DNA of 64,000 nt from an uncultured Pseudodesulfovibrio sp. (GTDB lineage Bacteria; Desulfobacterota; Desulfovibrionia; Desulfovibrionales; Desulfovibrionaceae): assembly GCF_963675635.1 (NCBI RefSeq), contig NZ_OY776488.1, positions 661,740 to 725,739 on the forward strand. Direction: 5' to 3'. The position numbers and the translations under genes are program-made. Below the pieces are notes generated by a model. That model saw only the letters and a list, made by a program, of their open reading frames with translations. It did not search any database and was not told the DNA's origin. Positions 26,597-33,802 of the stretch are shown here, piece by piece (positions within the stretch are counted from its first letter, which is position 1; each line of letters starts with the position of its first letter).

Positions 26597-27754
26597 CTAG
26601 AAGTTGATGAATTGTTTCTTGGCTTCAAGGACCTTGCCAAGGTAACGGCGTGTTTCCGCATAGGGCGTATCTGTTCGAAGAGTTGAGTATACTTTGCCGG
26701 GTGACAGTCTATTGATGGTTTGTGCCGCTTTTTTCCTATCTTTGTCAAAGGTTCTGAATACGGTGCCGGCACCGCCGTTATAACCGGCGATCATGCAATA
26801 TTCTCGTGAAACCGGGTTGGAGATGTCTTTGAAGAATCTGGTTCCCAACAGGTGAAGATAGCCGGTTCCGTATGTGATATTGGTGGATGCGATAAATAGA
26901 TCCTTGTCGGTTGGTTGTCCTGCCTTGCCATGGAGATATCTGTATACGTCGCTTCCCGCCGTTGTTGGTACGACTTGCATCAGACCGACTGCCATCGCCG
27001 AACTTATTGCAAACGGGTTGAAGTCGGATTCCACTTTCATGATTGCATAGATAAGATTCGGGCTGACTTTGAACCGTTTGGCAGCGGATGTGACCAGTTG
27101 TCTGTATTTTTTCGCTCGTACATCAAGGTGGTCTTTGATCATCGGAATGGTCACGAAGTGGACGGTTTTGCCAGCTACAATTCTTTTTTCAAGTGAATTT
27201 CTCATGAGGGTATCGGCAAATCGGTCGGCACGCCATTTCCAGCGGATATCTTTGGAATCATTATCCTTGACCTCTCCCAGCAGGAAAGGAGTATCGCCCA
27301 GTTTTATGGTTCTGGCTGAGTACAGATCAACGGCGCGTGGATCGTTGGGAGTCAGTAGGGTGGTGACAATGGCGTTGTGCAGACTCGTTTGCGGATTCTC
27401 GGTGTCGACTGTTTCCACGGTAATCAAGCCTGTATCAAAATCCACACTGGCGCGAGATAGATAGTTCTGGGTGTATTTAACGTATTCTTTGGGGCCGGGC
27501 ATGCGCACGTCTTTATCTCCCCATACCGAGGTCACAGCGTGGATAAAGTCGTCGATGAGTTCTTGAAAGTTCTTGATGTCAGTACCGATGGCTGCCGGAT
27601 TAGTGGCGTACCCGATGGCTTTATCTCGGGCCAAGGCCTCGGCCGCAGTTGCCGGATTGCCGGTGGCCGCGGCACGGGCAATCCTTATGGCGTCATATCG
27701 GGAGCATCCAACCAAAAACATCATGAAAAGGATGAGGATGAGTCTTTGTGTCAT
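26597..27754 (-). CDS. mltC: Membrane-bound lytic murein transglycosylase C-like lipoprotein
   Basis: 385 residues. A lipoprotein signal with lipobox LVGC (Cys17) is followed by an MltC-type N-terminal domain and a C-terminal SLT domain (IYAIMKVESDFNPFAISSAMAVGLMQVVP, catalytic Glu in KVESDFNP; later AGYNGG). It should cleave peptidoglycan at the outer-membrane face, releasing 1,6-anhydro muropeptides. I start at ATG 27754 because the lipoprotein signal begins there; no ribosome site directly precedes it, see the small upstream frame at 27751-27783. Confidence 0.85.
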   Translation of the reverse strand: MTQRLILILFMMFLVGCSRYDAIRIARAAATGNPATAAEALARDKAIGYATNPAAIGTDIKNFQELIDDFIHAVTSVWGDKDVRMPGPKEYVKYTQNYLSRASVDFDTGLITVETVDTENPQTSLHNAIVTTLLTPNDPRAVDLYSARTIKLGDTPFLLGEVKDNDSKDIRWKWRADRFADTLMRNSLEKRIVAGKTVHFVTIPMIKDHLDVRAKKYRQLVTSAAKRFKVSPNLIYAIMKVESDFNPFAISSAMAVGLMQVVPTTAGSDVYRYLHGKAGQPTDKDLFIASTNITYGTGYLHLLGTRFFKDISNPVSREYCMIAGYNGGAGTVFRTFDKDRKKAAQTINRLSPGKVYSTLRTDTPYAETRRYLGKVLEAKKQFINF

Positions 27755-27783
27755 ATTATTGTAAAGAGTATAAAATTTGACAA
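27751..27783 (-). CDS. Possible 10-residue translational-coupling leader before mltC
   Basis: AAGGAG at 27791-27796 is 7 bases before a TTG that opens a 10-codon frame. Its TGA overlaps the mltC start as ATGA. The mltC ATG itself has no Shine-Dalgarno site, so reinitiation after this short frame would explain its translation. Short and rare-start, hence low confidence. Confidence 0.3.
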   Translation of the reverse strand: MSNFILFTII

Positions 27784-27876
27784 GGTACAACTCCTTGTTA
27801 GTTTCCCGCACCAGAATAGAGGCCTTTCCTGTTATATTCAAGCCCGTGCATTCCCCTGCACAAAGAGTACTTCGTT

Positions 27877-28185
27877 ATGCCTGATTCTCCTATTGTCGAA
27901 CGCATTGATCCTGATCTCGAAGAATTGCTGCCACGGTTTTTTGAGGTTTCAATGAAGGATTTGGAAAGTATGCAGACAGCCTTGGGTGAAGGTGATTTCG
28001 AGACCCTGAACCGCTTGGGCCACACTTCCAGGGGGACCGGGTGCGGCTATGGTTTCAAGGGCATGGGGGAAATCGCTCATGCGATTGAGCGCGCAGCAAA
28101 GGCTGGTGATGTTGAAAGTGGACGTGAGCACATTCAAAGACTTTTTCAATATTTTGAACGTGTGCAGGTCGTATTTGGGAAATAA
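27877..28185 (+). CDS. HPt (histidine phosphotransfer) domain protein
   Basis: A stand-alone 102-residue HPt protein. The phosphorylatable histidine is His49 in RLGHTSRGTGCGYGF, matching the H-x2-(K/R)-G-x-(S/G) pattern of HPt domains, inside a predicted four-helix bundle. It would relay phosphate between a hybrid kinase and a response regulator; no such partner is adjacent. It is divergent from mltC and ends 55 bases before the convergent ADH synthase gene. Confidence 0.82.
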   Translation: MPDSPIVERIDPDLEELLPRFFEVSMKDLESMQTALGEGDFETLNRLGHTSRGTGCGYGFKGMGEIAHAIERAAKAGDVESGREHIQRLFQYFERVQVVFGK

Positions 28186-28240
28186 GCTGGATCGGTGGAC
28201 GGACATGATTGCCCGCCCACGATCTGGGGCACCAATTTTT

Positions 28241-29032
28241 TTACAGCAGCTTCATGGCTGCATCCACATCCCAGTTTTCATGAACGACCTTGTTTAGTGC
28301 GGCCACGATTTTGGCTGGATTCTTGTGTTGGAAAATATTTCTGCCAACGGAAAGCCCTGCGCCGCCGGCCTGAATGGAATCATAGACCATCTGCACGAGA
28401 TCACGGTCACTTTCCAGTTTTGGTCCGCCTGCAATAACCACAGGTACGCAACACCCTTCTACAACAGCTTTGAAAGATTCAGGGTCGCCGGTATAGTTCA
28501 CTTTGACGATGTCTGCACCAAGCTCCACGCCGACTCTGGCGCAATGGGCTACTACCTGCGGGTCATATTCGTTGTCGATTTTTGGTCCGCGTGCGTACAT
28601 CATCGCAAGGACGGGCATGCCCCATTCATTGGCTTCTGAACACAGTGCGCCGAGGTCGGCTAACATTTGTGATTCGGTTTCATCACCCAGGTTGACGTGA
28701 ACGGACACGGCATCTGCTCCGAGTTTGAGGGCGTCAGAGACTGTGCCTACCATGGTTTTGGCGTTGGGGTGTGGTGATAGTGAAGTTGATGCGGAAAGGT
28801 GGATTATCAGGCCGATGTCTTTGCCCCCTGCACGGTGAGAGCATCTGGGAATTCCCTTGTGCATGAGCATGGCGTTCGCTCCGCCCTCTGCTACCTGATT
28901 AACTGTGTCGCGCAGATCTACCAGCCCGTAGATGGGGCCGACGGTTACGCCGTGGTCCAGAGGCACGACGATAGTGCGTCCGTTGTTGCGATTCATGATA
29001 CGTTCCATGCGAATGGCTTTTCCGAGATGCAT
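28241..29032 (-). CDS. aroA': 2-amino-3,7-dideoxy-D-threo-hept-6-ulosonate (ADH) synthase, DhnA/MJ0400 type
   Basis: 263 residues, close throughout to the Methanocaldococcus MJ0400 enzyme: [82 protein letters not shown] (Schiff-base Lys), AGGPK and VGRNIFQH. In archaea and Desulfovibrio this aldolase condenses aspartate semialdehyde with a deoxyketose phosphate to start 3-dehydroquinate synthesis, replacing DAHP synthase. Class I fructose-bisphosphate aldolase is the related alternative. I start at ATG 29032 after AAGGAGAGTCC. The usual partner dehydroquinate synthase II is not adjacent. The 5' leader carries a Phe-rich peptide and an attenuator (29069-29241). Confidence 0.9.
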   Translation of the reverse strand: MHLGKAIRMERIMNRNNGRTIVVPLDHGVTVGPIYGLVDLRDTVNQVAEGGANAMLMHKGIPRCSHRAGGKDIGLIIHLSASTSLSPHPNAKTMVGTVSDALKLGADAVSVHVNLGDETESQMLADLGALCSEANEWGMPVLAMMYARGPKIDNEYDPQVVAHCARVGVELGADIVKVNYTGDPESFKAVVEGCCVPVVIAGGPKLESDRDLVQMVYDSIQAGGAGLSVGRNIFQHKNPAKIVAALNKVVHENWDVDAAMKLL

Positions 29033-29068
29033 AGGACTCTCCTTCTTTTTTGACCGACGGTGCGACCC

Positions 29069-29104
29069 CAAAAAAAGAGGCCGCGGTTTTTGCCGCGGCC
29101 TCTT
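29069..29104 (-). terminator. Attenuator terminator in the leader of the ADH synthase gene
   Basis: A perfect 12-bp stem on the minus strand, AAGAGGCCGCGG (29104-29093) with CCGCGGCCTCTT (29086-29075) and a CAAAAA loop, continues into a run of seven T (29076-29070). It lies 37 bases before the gene start, leaving no room for another promoter, so it must act on transcripts that enter the gene. It may also stop read-through from ridA. Confidence 0.88.
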
Positions 29105-29147
29105 GGGTGATTCTGTAGACGTCAATACTAATGTACACCAAGACCGC
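29095..29147 (-). promoter_or_regulatory. Antiterminator pairing competing with the attenuator
   Basis: On the minus strand GCGGTCTTGGTG (29147-29136) can pair with CACCCAAGAGGCCGC (29109-29095): four, six and two base pairs separated by small bulges. The second element contains most of the 5' arm of the terminator, so the two structures exclude each other. The first element lies between the last leader Phe codon (29158-29160) and the leader stop (29128-29130). This is where a ribosome finishing the peptide would cover it and one stalled at the Phe codons would not. Confidence 0.65.
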
Positions 29148-29205
29148 AGGCGTTTCTGAAATAAAAGCTAAAAAAGAAAAAGAAACGTGTGGTGATGTTG
29201 TGCAT
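29128..29205 (-). CDS. Phenylalanine-rich leader peptide (25 residues) of the ADH synthase attenuator
   Basis: ATG at 29205 opens 25 codons ending TAG at 29128-29130. Codons 8-16 read FFFFFSFYF: seven Phe and one Tyr in nine residues, a composition like the E. coli pheA and pheST leader peptides. Ribosome stalling at uncharged tRNA-Phe would free the antiterminator and allow transcription of the aromatic-pathway gene. No Shine-Dalgarno site precedes the ATG. The predicted -10 box ends only about 9 bases upstream, so the leader may be translated from a nearly leaderless transcript. The peptide itself probably has no other function. Confidence 0.75.
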   Translation of the reverse strand: MHNITTRFFFFFSFYFRNACGLGVH

Positions 29206-29213
29206 TAATAATG

Positions 29214-29241
29214 GTTATCTGTTTAGTCTGTCCTGTGTCAA
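29214..29241 (-). promoter_or_regulatory. Candidate sigma-70 promoter of the ADH synthase leader
   Basis: On the minus strand TTGACA (29241-29236) and GATAAC (29219-29214) are 16 bases apart. The -35 box is a perfect consensus and the -10 matches four of six. Transcription should begin near 29206-29208, at the leader-peptide ATG. Confidence 0.5.
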
Positions 29242-29277
29242 GTAGAGTTTCAGTAACGAGGTAGCGGCGGAGCTTCC

Positions 29278-29661
29278 TTAGTCCACCAAAGCGATGCACT
29301 TGAACTCAACCAAACCTCCCAGAGGCAGACCGGCAACCTGAATGGCAGCCCGAGCCGGTTTGTGGTTAGGGAAATATTGAGAGTAGATGGTGTTCAGGTC
29401 GGCGAATTTGCCCATGTCCATGACGAATACGTCCACAGCCATGACTTTGTTCAGAGAAGAACCGGCTTCTTCAAGAATGGCTTTCATGTTTTCGAGAGCC
29501 TGTTTGGTCTGCGCTTCAAATCCTTCGGCAAGTTTGCCTTCGCCGGGAATGATGCCGAGTTGGCCGGAGACGAACAGCATGCCGTTGACTGTGGTGGCTT
29601 GAGAATAGGGGCCTACGGCGGCCGGTGCTTTGTCTGTATGGATCAGCGTGATGTCGGACAT
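29278..29661 (-). CDS. ridA: RidA/YjgF-family enamine/imine deaminase
   Basis: 127 residues matching the Rid family from end to end: KAPAAVGPYSQATTVNGMLFVSGQLG near the N-terminus, QTKQALENMKAILEEAGSSLNKV in the middle and PARAAIQVAGLPLGGLVEFKCIAL at the C-terminus. The conserved substrate-binding Arg in PARAAIQVAGLP is present. It hydrolyses reactive 2-aminoacrylate and related enamines made by PLP enzymes. The ATG follows GGAGACAG closely and lies 11 bases after the stop of the Gate-domain gene, so the two are likely cotranscribed. Confidence 0.92.
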   Translation of the reverse strand: MSDITLIHTDKAPAAVGPYSQATTVNGMLFVSGQLGIIPGEGKLAEGFEAQTKQALENMKAILEEAGSSLNKVMAVDVFVMDMGKFADLNTIYSQYFPNHKPARAAIQVAGLPLGGLVEFKCIALVD

Positions 29662-29672
29662 GTCTGTCTCCT

Positions 29673-30650
29673 TTAATCTGTGGTTTGTTTTTGGGGGCCC
29701 CAGAGATATCTGTCACAAAAAGATTGAGAAAGTCTGCGTGTAATCTGGACCAGAATAGCCATTGTCACAAGTCCGAAGAGTAATCGTCCCCAGAATATGC
29801 CGCTCAGATGCGCTCCTATAAGTACCATCAGCAGGGTGTCCTCAATCATGGAGTGGCACAATCCCATGAGTGTGAGGGAGTAGAAAACATCTTTGCGGTC
29901 AATGCGTCCAGATTGCGATTCGTTGATGATCAATCCTCCACCATACGCCAGTCCGAGGGTGAAGCCGATGATGGTGATAGTGGATGCCTTGGGGCCTATG
30001 CCGATGAGCTTGAGGATCGGACGTAAAAGTGCATTCATTAGGTCAACAGCGCGAATGGCCGATAGAATGCGCATCATGAGCATGAGACCGAGTACGATGC
30101 CAAAGATCGAGAGCAGGTTCTTTGTTTCCCCCCATGCCCACTGGAGCAGGGTGGGGTCGGTAGGGCCGGAACTTTGAAAGAGAATCACGGCCGGTTCCTG
30201 GAGTGTCCCACTGGTTGAATATGTCCAGTGTAATATCAAACCGAGTGCGAACGCTCCAAAGAGCCTGGTGAGAATCTGAAAGACGAATTTTGCGCCGGAT
30301 CGCTGGGCAATGGCTCCTTCAACGAGGAATCCGTGACCGATAAGGAGGAGTACGGCAAAAATCGTAACCTGTTCGGTATTCAGGGTCATGTCGCGAGCAA
30401 GAGAAAGAAAAACAATAAGACCTGCATACATGGAGTTGACCATGGCTGTTGCCCAGGCCAGTCCGAGTTCCGCCGGAAGGCCGAGCAGACCCATGATCGG
30501 CTTGAGCGGCATGGCAACGTACTGAATGAGTTCGAATTCCTGCAACAGTTTGACGCCGATGATGACCGGAATCATAATCTTGAATAGTTCGAAACAGGCG
30601 GAAAAAGCATCCCGTATGAGCTCGTGAGCGAGAGTGAGTATTTTGTTCAT
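29673..30650 (-). CDS. Nucleoside recognition (Gate) domain membrane protein
   Basis: 325 residues with about eight membrane helices and two Gate-like blocks (FELFKIMIPVIIGVKLLQEF near residue 20, then VDLMNALLRPILKLIGIGPKASTITIIGFTLGLAYGGGLI near 200). Gate domains also form the membrane part of FeoB, which is encoded just upstream, but here the GTPase is absent. A terminator separates feoB from this gene. It may be an independent transporter; no substrate is indicated. Confidence 0.75.
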   Translation of the reverse strand: MNKILTLAHELIRDAFSACFELFKIMIPVIIGVKLLQEFELIQYVAMPLKPIMGLLGLPAELGLAWATAMVNSMYAGLIVFLSLARDMTLNTEQVTIFAVLLLIGHGFLVEGAIAQRSGAKFVFQILTRLFGAFALGLILHWTYSTSGTLQEPAVILFQSSGPTDPTLLQWAWGETKNLLSIFGIVLGLMLMMRILSAIRAVDLMNALLRPILKLIGIGPKASTITIIGFTLGLAYGGGLIINESQSGRIDRKDVFYSLTLMGLCHSMIEDTLLMVLIGAHLSGIFWGRLLFGLVTMAILVQITRRLSQSFCDRYLWGPQKQTTD

Positions 30651-30689
30651 ACTGCTCCTTTAATCGGAGCGACCATAGAGTATCTTTTA

Positions 30690-30722
30690 TAAAAAGAAAA
30701 GGGAGTCCCGAAGGACTCCCTT
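30690..30722 (-). terminator. Terminator after feoB
   Basis: GGGAGTCC (30701-30708), loop CGAA, GGACTCCC (30713-30720). On the minus strand the stem is followed by TTTTCTTTTT. Confidence 0.88.
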
Positions 30723-30745
30723 GATTGTCTTACTGATTCAAGGCG

Positions 30746-32881
30746 TTAGAGGAATGACTTCGCTATCTGGTAGACGACGACCGCCATACCGAAAGCAAGG
30801 GTTGTTGACCCAACCACGCTGAAGGCCGCCCATTTCCAGCTCGATTCGCGAGCCATGGTGACCACGGTCACGAAGCAGGGGGCGTAGAGCATTGTAAAGA
30901 TGATAAGGGCAAGAGCCGAGGCTTTTGTGAATAGAGGGTCTGCCACCAATCTGTCAGACAGTGGTTGGGCTTCTTCGGCGTCCACTTCGCCCAGCGAGTA
31001 AGCTGTTCCAAGCGCGGAAACGATGACTTCCTTGGCTGCGAAGCCGCCGGTCAAGGCGATATTGACGCGCCAGTTGAATCCAGCAAGTTCAGAAATGGGC
31101 TCAAGCGCAGTGCCGATGCGTCCGGCAAAGGTGTTTCTGACTGCTTCCTCGGCTTCGGTGTTGTTGATTTGTACGATAGTTTCTTCAGCCTGTGTTGCTG
31201 AACGCATGGATTCGTAGTGGGCGAGACGCTCTTCCGGAAGTTGCGGGAAGGTCATCATGGCCCAGAGCAGAATGGAGATGCCGAGAATGACGGTACCCGC
31301 TTTCTTGGCGTATTCCCATGTGCGTTCCCATGTGTGGATGAGTACGCCGCGCAGCGTGGGCATGCGATAGGGCGGCAGTTCCATGACGAACGGGGTGGAG
31401 GCTCCCCTGATAACAGTGGAGCGCAATACACGAGCAACGATAAGAGCCATTGCCCAGGCGCACAGGGTAATCATAAGCATGACAGTTGCTGCATTGTGGG
31501 GGAAAAAGGCAGCGGTCAGCATGAGAAAGACAGGAACCTTTGCACCGCAGGTCATGTATGGAGCAACGAACAGGGTGGCTAGTTTCTCCTTGGGACTTCT
31601 CAATGTGCGGGCGGCCATGACACCGGGGACAGCGCAGCCACCGGCAATACCGCCGGAAACGATGAAGGGCAGCACAGATGTACCGTGCAGACCGAATATT
31701 TTGAATATACGGTCAAGCATGTATGCCATGCGGGCAATATAGCCGGAGTCTTCCAGAGCAGAAATCATCAGGAACATGAACATGATGAGCGGGACAAAGC
31801 CAAGAACTCCTCCAACGCCGTCGATGATGCCGGAAACAACCAGCGAGCGAAAGTGACCTTCAGGCAGGATGGTGTAAGCGGTGTCGCCCATCCAGCCGAA
31901 GAGCATTTCCAGCCAACCCATGGGTATTTCGCCTACGGTGAAGGTTATTTTATAGATAAGATACACAATGCCGAGCATGATGGCCGGGCCGAGAAATCGG
32001 TGGGTGAGGACTCTGTCCATCTGGTCTGATCGGCTAATCCGGTCCTCGTCGAGTACAGGATAGGATACGACGTCTTTTATCATACCGGCAATGTAGCCGT
32101 AGCGATGGTCGGCAATGAGTGCGTCAGGGCGGGCATTGAGTGTCTTTTCCGTGTGGTCGGCAACTTCGCGCGCCATTGCTTCGAGCTTATCGGAAAGGGC
32201 AGTGTTGATCATGCGGCCCTTGATGACCACATCTTCGTCCCGTTCGAGGTATTTGATTCCGGTCCAGCGCGCCGGAACTTTTTCGGTGAGGAAATCTTCG
32301 GCTTCGATGAGTTTGACCATGTCATCCAAAACAGGGTCCAGATCAGGGCCATAGGTAATATTCAAGGGTTTCCATGCCCCGTCTTGTTCTTTGGCGAGTT
32401 TCAATGTGGCATTCAACAGTTCTTGTGTCCCTTGGTCGCTTCTAGCCACGGTTTCCACCACGGCGCAACCGGAGAGCTTGGCAAGTCGTTCACTGTTGAT
32501 CTGTTTACCGCTACTGCGGACTTCGTCCATCATATTCAGTCCGAGTACCAGAGGGACACCCAATTCCATGATCTGCACAGCCAGATAGAGGTTACGCTCC
32601 AAGGCATCTGCATTCATGATATCGATGACGACTTCAGGGCGTTCATCAACCAGGAAATTCCGGGAAACCAATTCTTCTTGAGTATACGCTGTCAGTGAGT
32701 AGGTGCCGGGCAGGTCAACCAGTTCGATGGAGTCACCGTTGGTGTGGATATGCCCTATTTTCTTTTCAACGGTAACTCCTGGCCAGTTGGCGACGTGCTG
32801 TCGTGCTCCGGTCAGTGCGTTGAACATGGTGGTTTTTCCGCAGTTGGGGTTGCCCGCGATACCAATGGTGTATTGAGCCAT
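30746..32881 (-). CDS. feoB: Ferrous iron transport protein B
   Basis: A 711-residue Fe(II) transporter. The N-terminal G domain has G1 GNPNCGKT (10-17), G3 DLPGTYSL and G4 GLNMMDE. A helical spacer leads to the membrane part with two Gate blocks, including FVPLIMFMFLMISALEDSGYIARMAYMLDRIF and the Cys-containing GGCAVPGVMAARTL and PYMTCGAKVPVF. Length is typical. It is the third gene of a Cys-rich-protein-feoA-feoB operon whose leader has a Fur-box-like site, so iron repression is expected. The feoA stop is 3 bases before its start. Confidence 0.95.
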   Translation of the reverse strand: MAQYTIGIAGNPNCGKTTMFNALTGARQHVANWPGVTVEKKIGHIHTNGDSIELVDLPGTYSLTAYTQEELVSRNFLVDERPEVVIDIMNADALERNLYLAVQIMELGVPLVLGLNMMDEVRSSGKQINSERLAKLSGCAVVETVARSDQGTQELLNATLKLAKEQDGAWKPLNITYGPDLDPVLDDMVKLIEAEDFLTEKVPARWTGIKYLERDEDVVIKGRMINTALSDKLEAMAREVADHTEKTLNARPDALIADHRYGYIAGMIKDVVSYPVLDEDRISRSDQMDRVLTHRFLGPAIMLGIVYLIYKITFTVGEIPMGWLEMLFGWMGDTAYTILPEGHFRSLVVSGIIDGVGGVLGFVPLIMFMFLMISALEDSGYIARMAYMLDRIFKIFGLHGTSVLPFIVSGGIAGGCAVPGVMAARTLRSPKEKLATLFVAPYMTCGAKVPVFLMLTAAFFPHNAATVMLMITLCAWAMALIVARVLRSTVIRGASTPFVMELPPYRMPTLRGVLIHTWERTWEYAKKAGTVILGISILLWAMMTFPQLPEERLAHYESMRSATQAEETIVQINNTEAEEAVRNTFAGRIGTALEPISELAGFNWRVNIALTGGFAAKEVIVSALGTAYSLGEVDAEEAQPLSDRLVADPLFTKASALALIIFTMLYAPCFVTVVTMARESSWKWAAFSVVGSTTLAFGMAVVVYQIAKSFL

Positions 32882-32884
32882 CGC

Positions 32885-33127
32885 CTAGTCCTCCAACAGC
32901 GTAACGGTGATATGGTCGGCTTCGCTGTTGCGCAGGGTCAAGGTGAAATCCTTGAGTCGTAACGCTACAGGGTCCTTGAGCGGAGCCTTGCCGATGACGT
33001 GAACTTCCGTGCCGGAGATGAGACCCATGTCACGAATCCGTCTGCCGAGTTCTCCTTCGGCCGCAACGGTTTTGATCTTGAGCTTCTGATTGACTTTGGC
33101 GTTTCTCAAACAAAAATCTTGAGACAT
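32885..33127 (-). CDS. feoA: Ferrous iron transport protein A
   Basis: An 80-residue SH3-like FeoA protein with ELGRRIRDMGLISGTEVHVIGKAPLKDPVALRLKDFTLTLR, the standard core of the family. FeoA is a small cytoplasmic partner needed for FeoB activity. AAGGAATATATA precedes the ATG. It lies between the Cys-rich gene and feoB. Confidence 0.93.
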   Translation of the reverse strand: MSQDFCLRNAKVNQKLKIKTVAAEGELGRRIRDMGLISGTEVHVIGKAPLKDPVALRLKDFTLTLRNSEADHITVTLLED

Positions 33128-33160
33128 TATATATTCCTTGAAATTTGATTGTTGTTGATA

Positions 33161-33176
33161 TGCTCAACGTTGAGCA
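33161..33176. promoter_or_regulatory. Perfect 16-bp palindrome upstream of feoA, possible operator
   Basis: TGCTCAACGTTGAGCA reads the same on both strands. It lies between the Cys-rich gene and feoA and has no U-run on either side, so it looks more like a protein-binding site than a terminator. The regulator is unknown; it does not match the Fur pattern. Confidence 0.4.
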
Positions 33177-33181
33177 AAAAA

Positions 33182-33364
33182 TTAATGTGACCGATGACAA
33201 CTGTCATTGTTTGGGCTGTCCTGTATGCCGGAGCACGACCCAGACTTCCCGCATCCTGAACAACTGCAGGAGGCTTCCTTTGATTTGAATTGCTTTATGA
33301 GCCTGCGTCCAACGAATAGTGCGGCAATAATGACTATGCCTGCAACCAGTACTGTATCGAACAT
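33182..33364 (-). CDS. FeoB-associated Cys-rich membrane protein
   Basis: 60 residues: one membrane helix (VLVAGIVIIAALFVGRRL) followed by a basic stretch and a Cys-rich tail CSCSGCGKSGSC plus a final Cys and two His. This is the layout of the small Cys-rich proteins found with feo genes in anaerobes. It is first in the feo operon and presumably helps FeoB function or maturation, though its biochemical role is not established. Confidence 0.85.
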   Translation of the reverse strand: MFDTVLVAGIVIIAALFVGRRLIKQFKSKEASCSCSGCGKSGSCSGIQDSPNNDSCHRSH

Positions 33365-33423
33365 TATGAACCCCTCAAAGTTAAGACCTGAATTCCAGGC
33401 CGGACATGAGAGTAGTAGTGATG

Positions 33424-33440
33424 TTGAGAATCAGTGTCAA
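33424..33440 (-). promoter_or_regulatory. Fur-box-like operator overlapping the feo promoter
   Basis: TTGAGAATCAGTGTCAA matches 14 of 17 positions of the symmetric TTGAAAATCATTTTCAA pattern that I associate with Fur sites. A TTGACA -35 box (minus strand, 33440-33435) lies within it; the -10 is not clear. The first feo gene starts 60 bases downstream. Confidence 0.6.
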
Positions 33441-33592
33441 GTCGTTACTGAAAAAAATCATACCTCAGAAGAGGGAGATGTGTCCTTGTGTAGCTTGTGT
33501 TCGACACGGTTTTGTGCTGATATGCGTGTCCCTGATGAGGGTGCAAAATGGATTATTAACGTTATCACAACAGGTTGATTAAGGAGCGAGCA

Positions 33593-33796
33593 ATGGACGA
33601 CGATTCCAGAGACTTTATGAAATGGGTAGATGCCCTTGCCAAAGGAATTATCGCAGGTGCAGCTATCGGCTATCTATTTAGTCTTACTGATATGATGGCT
33701 CCTGGTAAAGCGGTGGTTCTCGGCGGTCTCGCCGGCTGTCTTGCTGCCATAACCTTCAAGAATCGTCAGGACGACAAAGAAAAAGAAAAGAAATAG
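33593..33796 (+). CDS. Small membrane protein, 67 residues
   Basis: ATG 33593 follows AAGGAGCGAGCA. The product has an acidic N-terminus, one or two short hydrophobic segments (GIIAGAAIGYLFSLTDMMAPG and AVVLGGLAGCLAAITF) and a very charged Lys/Glu/Asp tail. The glycine-rich helices resemble short YtxH-like proteins, but the match is not specific. It is a single gene between the feo promoter and the end of the glycan locus. Confidence 0.65.
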   Translation: MDDDSRDFMKWVDALAKGIIAGAAIGYLFSLTDMMAPGKAVVLGGLAGCLAAITFKNRQDDKEKEKK

Positions 33797-33802
33797 TTAG
33801 TT

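Noticed and set aside
29078-29141. A longer ADH synthase starting upstream at 29125, reading through the hairpin
   Set aside because: The extension translates the attenuator stem, is basic and unlike the family, and AAGGAGAGTCC marks ATG 29032.
33161-33176. Terminator for the Cys-rich feo gene
   Set aside because: The 16-base palindrome has no U-run on either strand; an operator is more likely.
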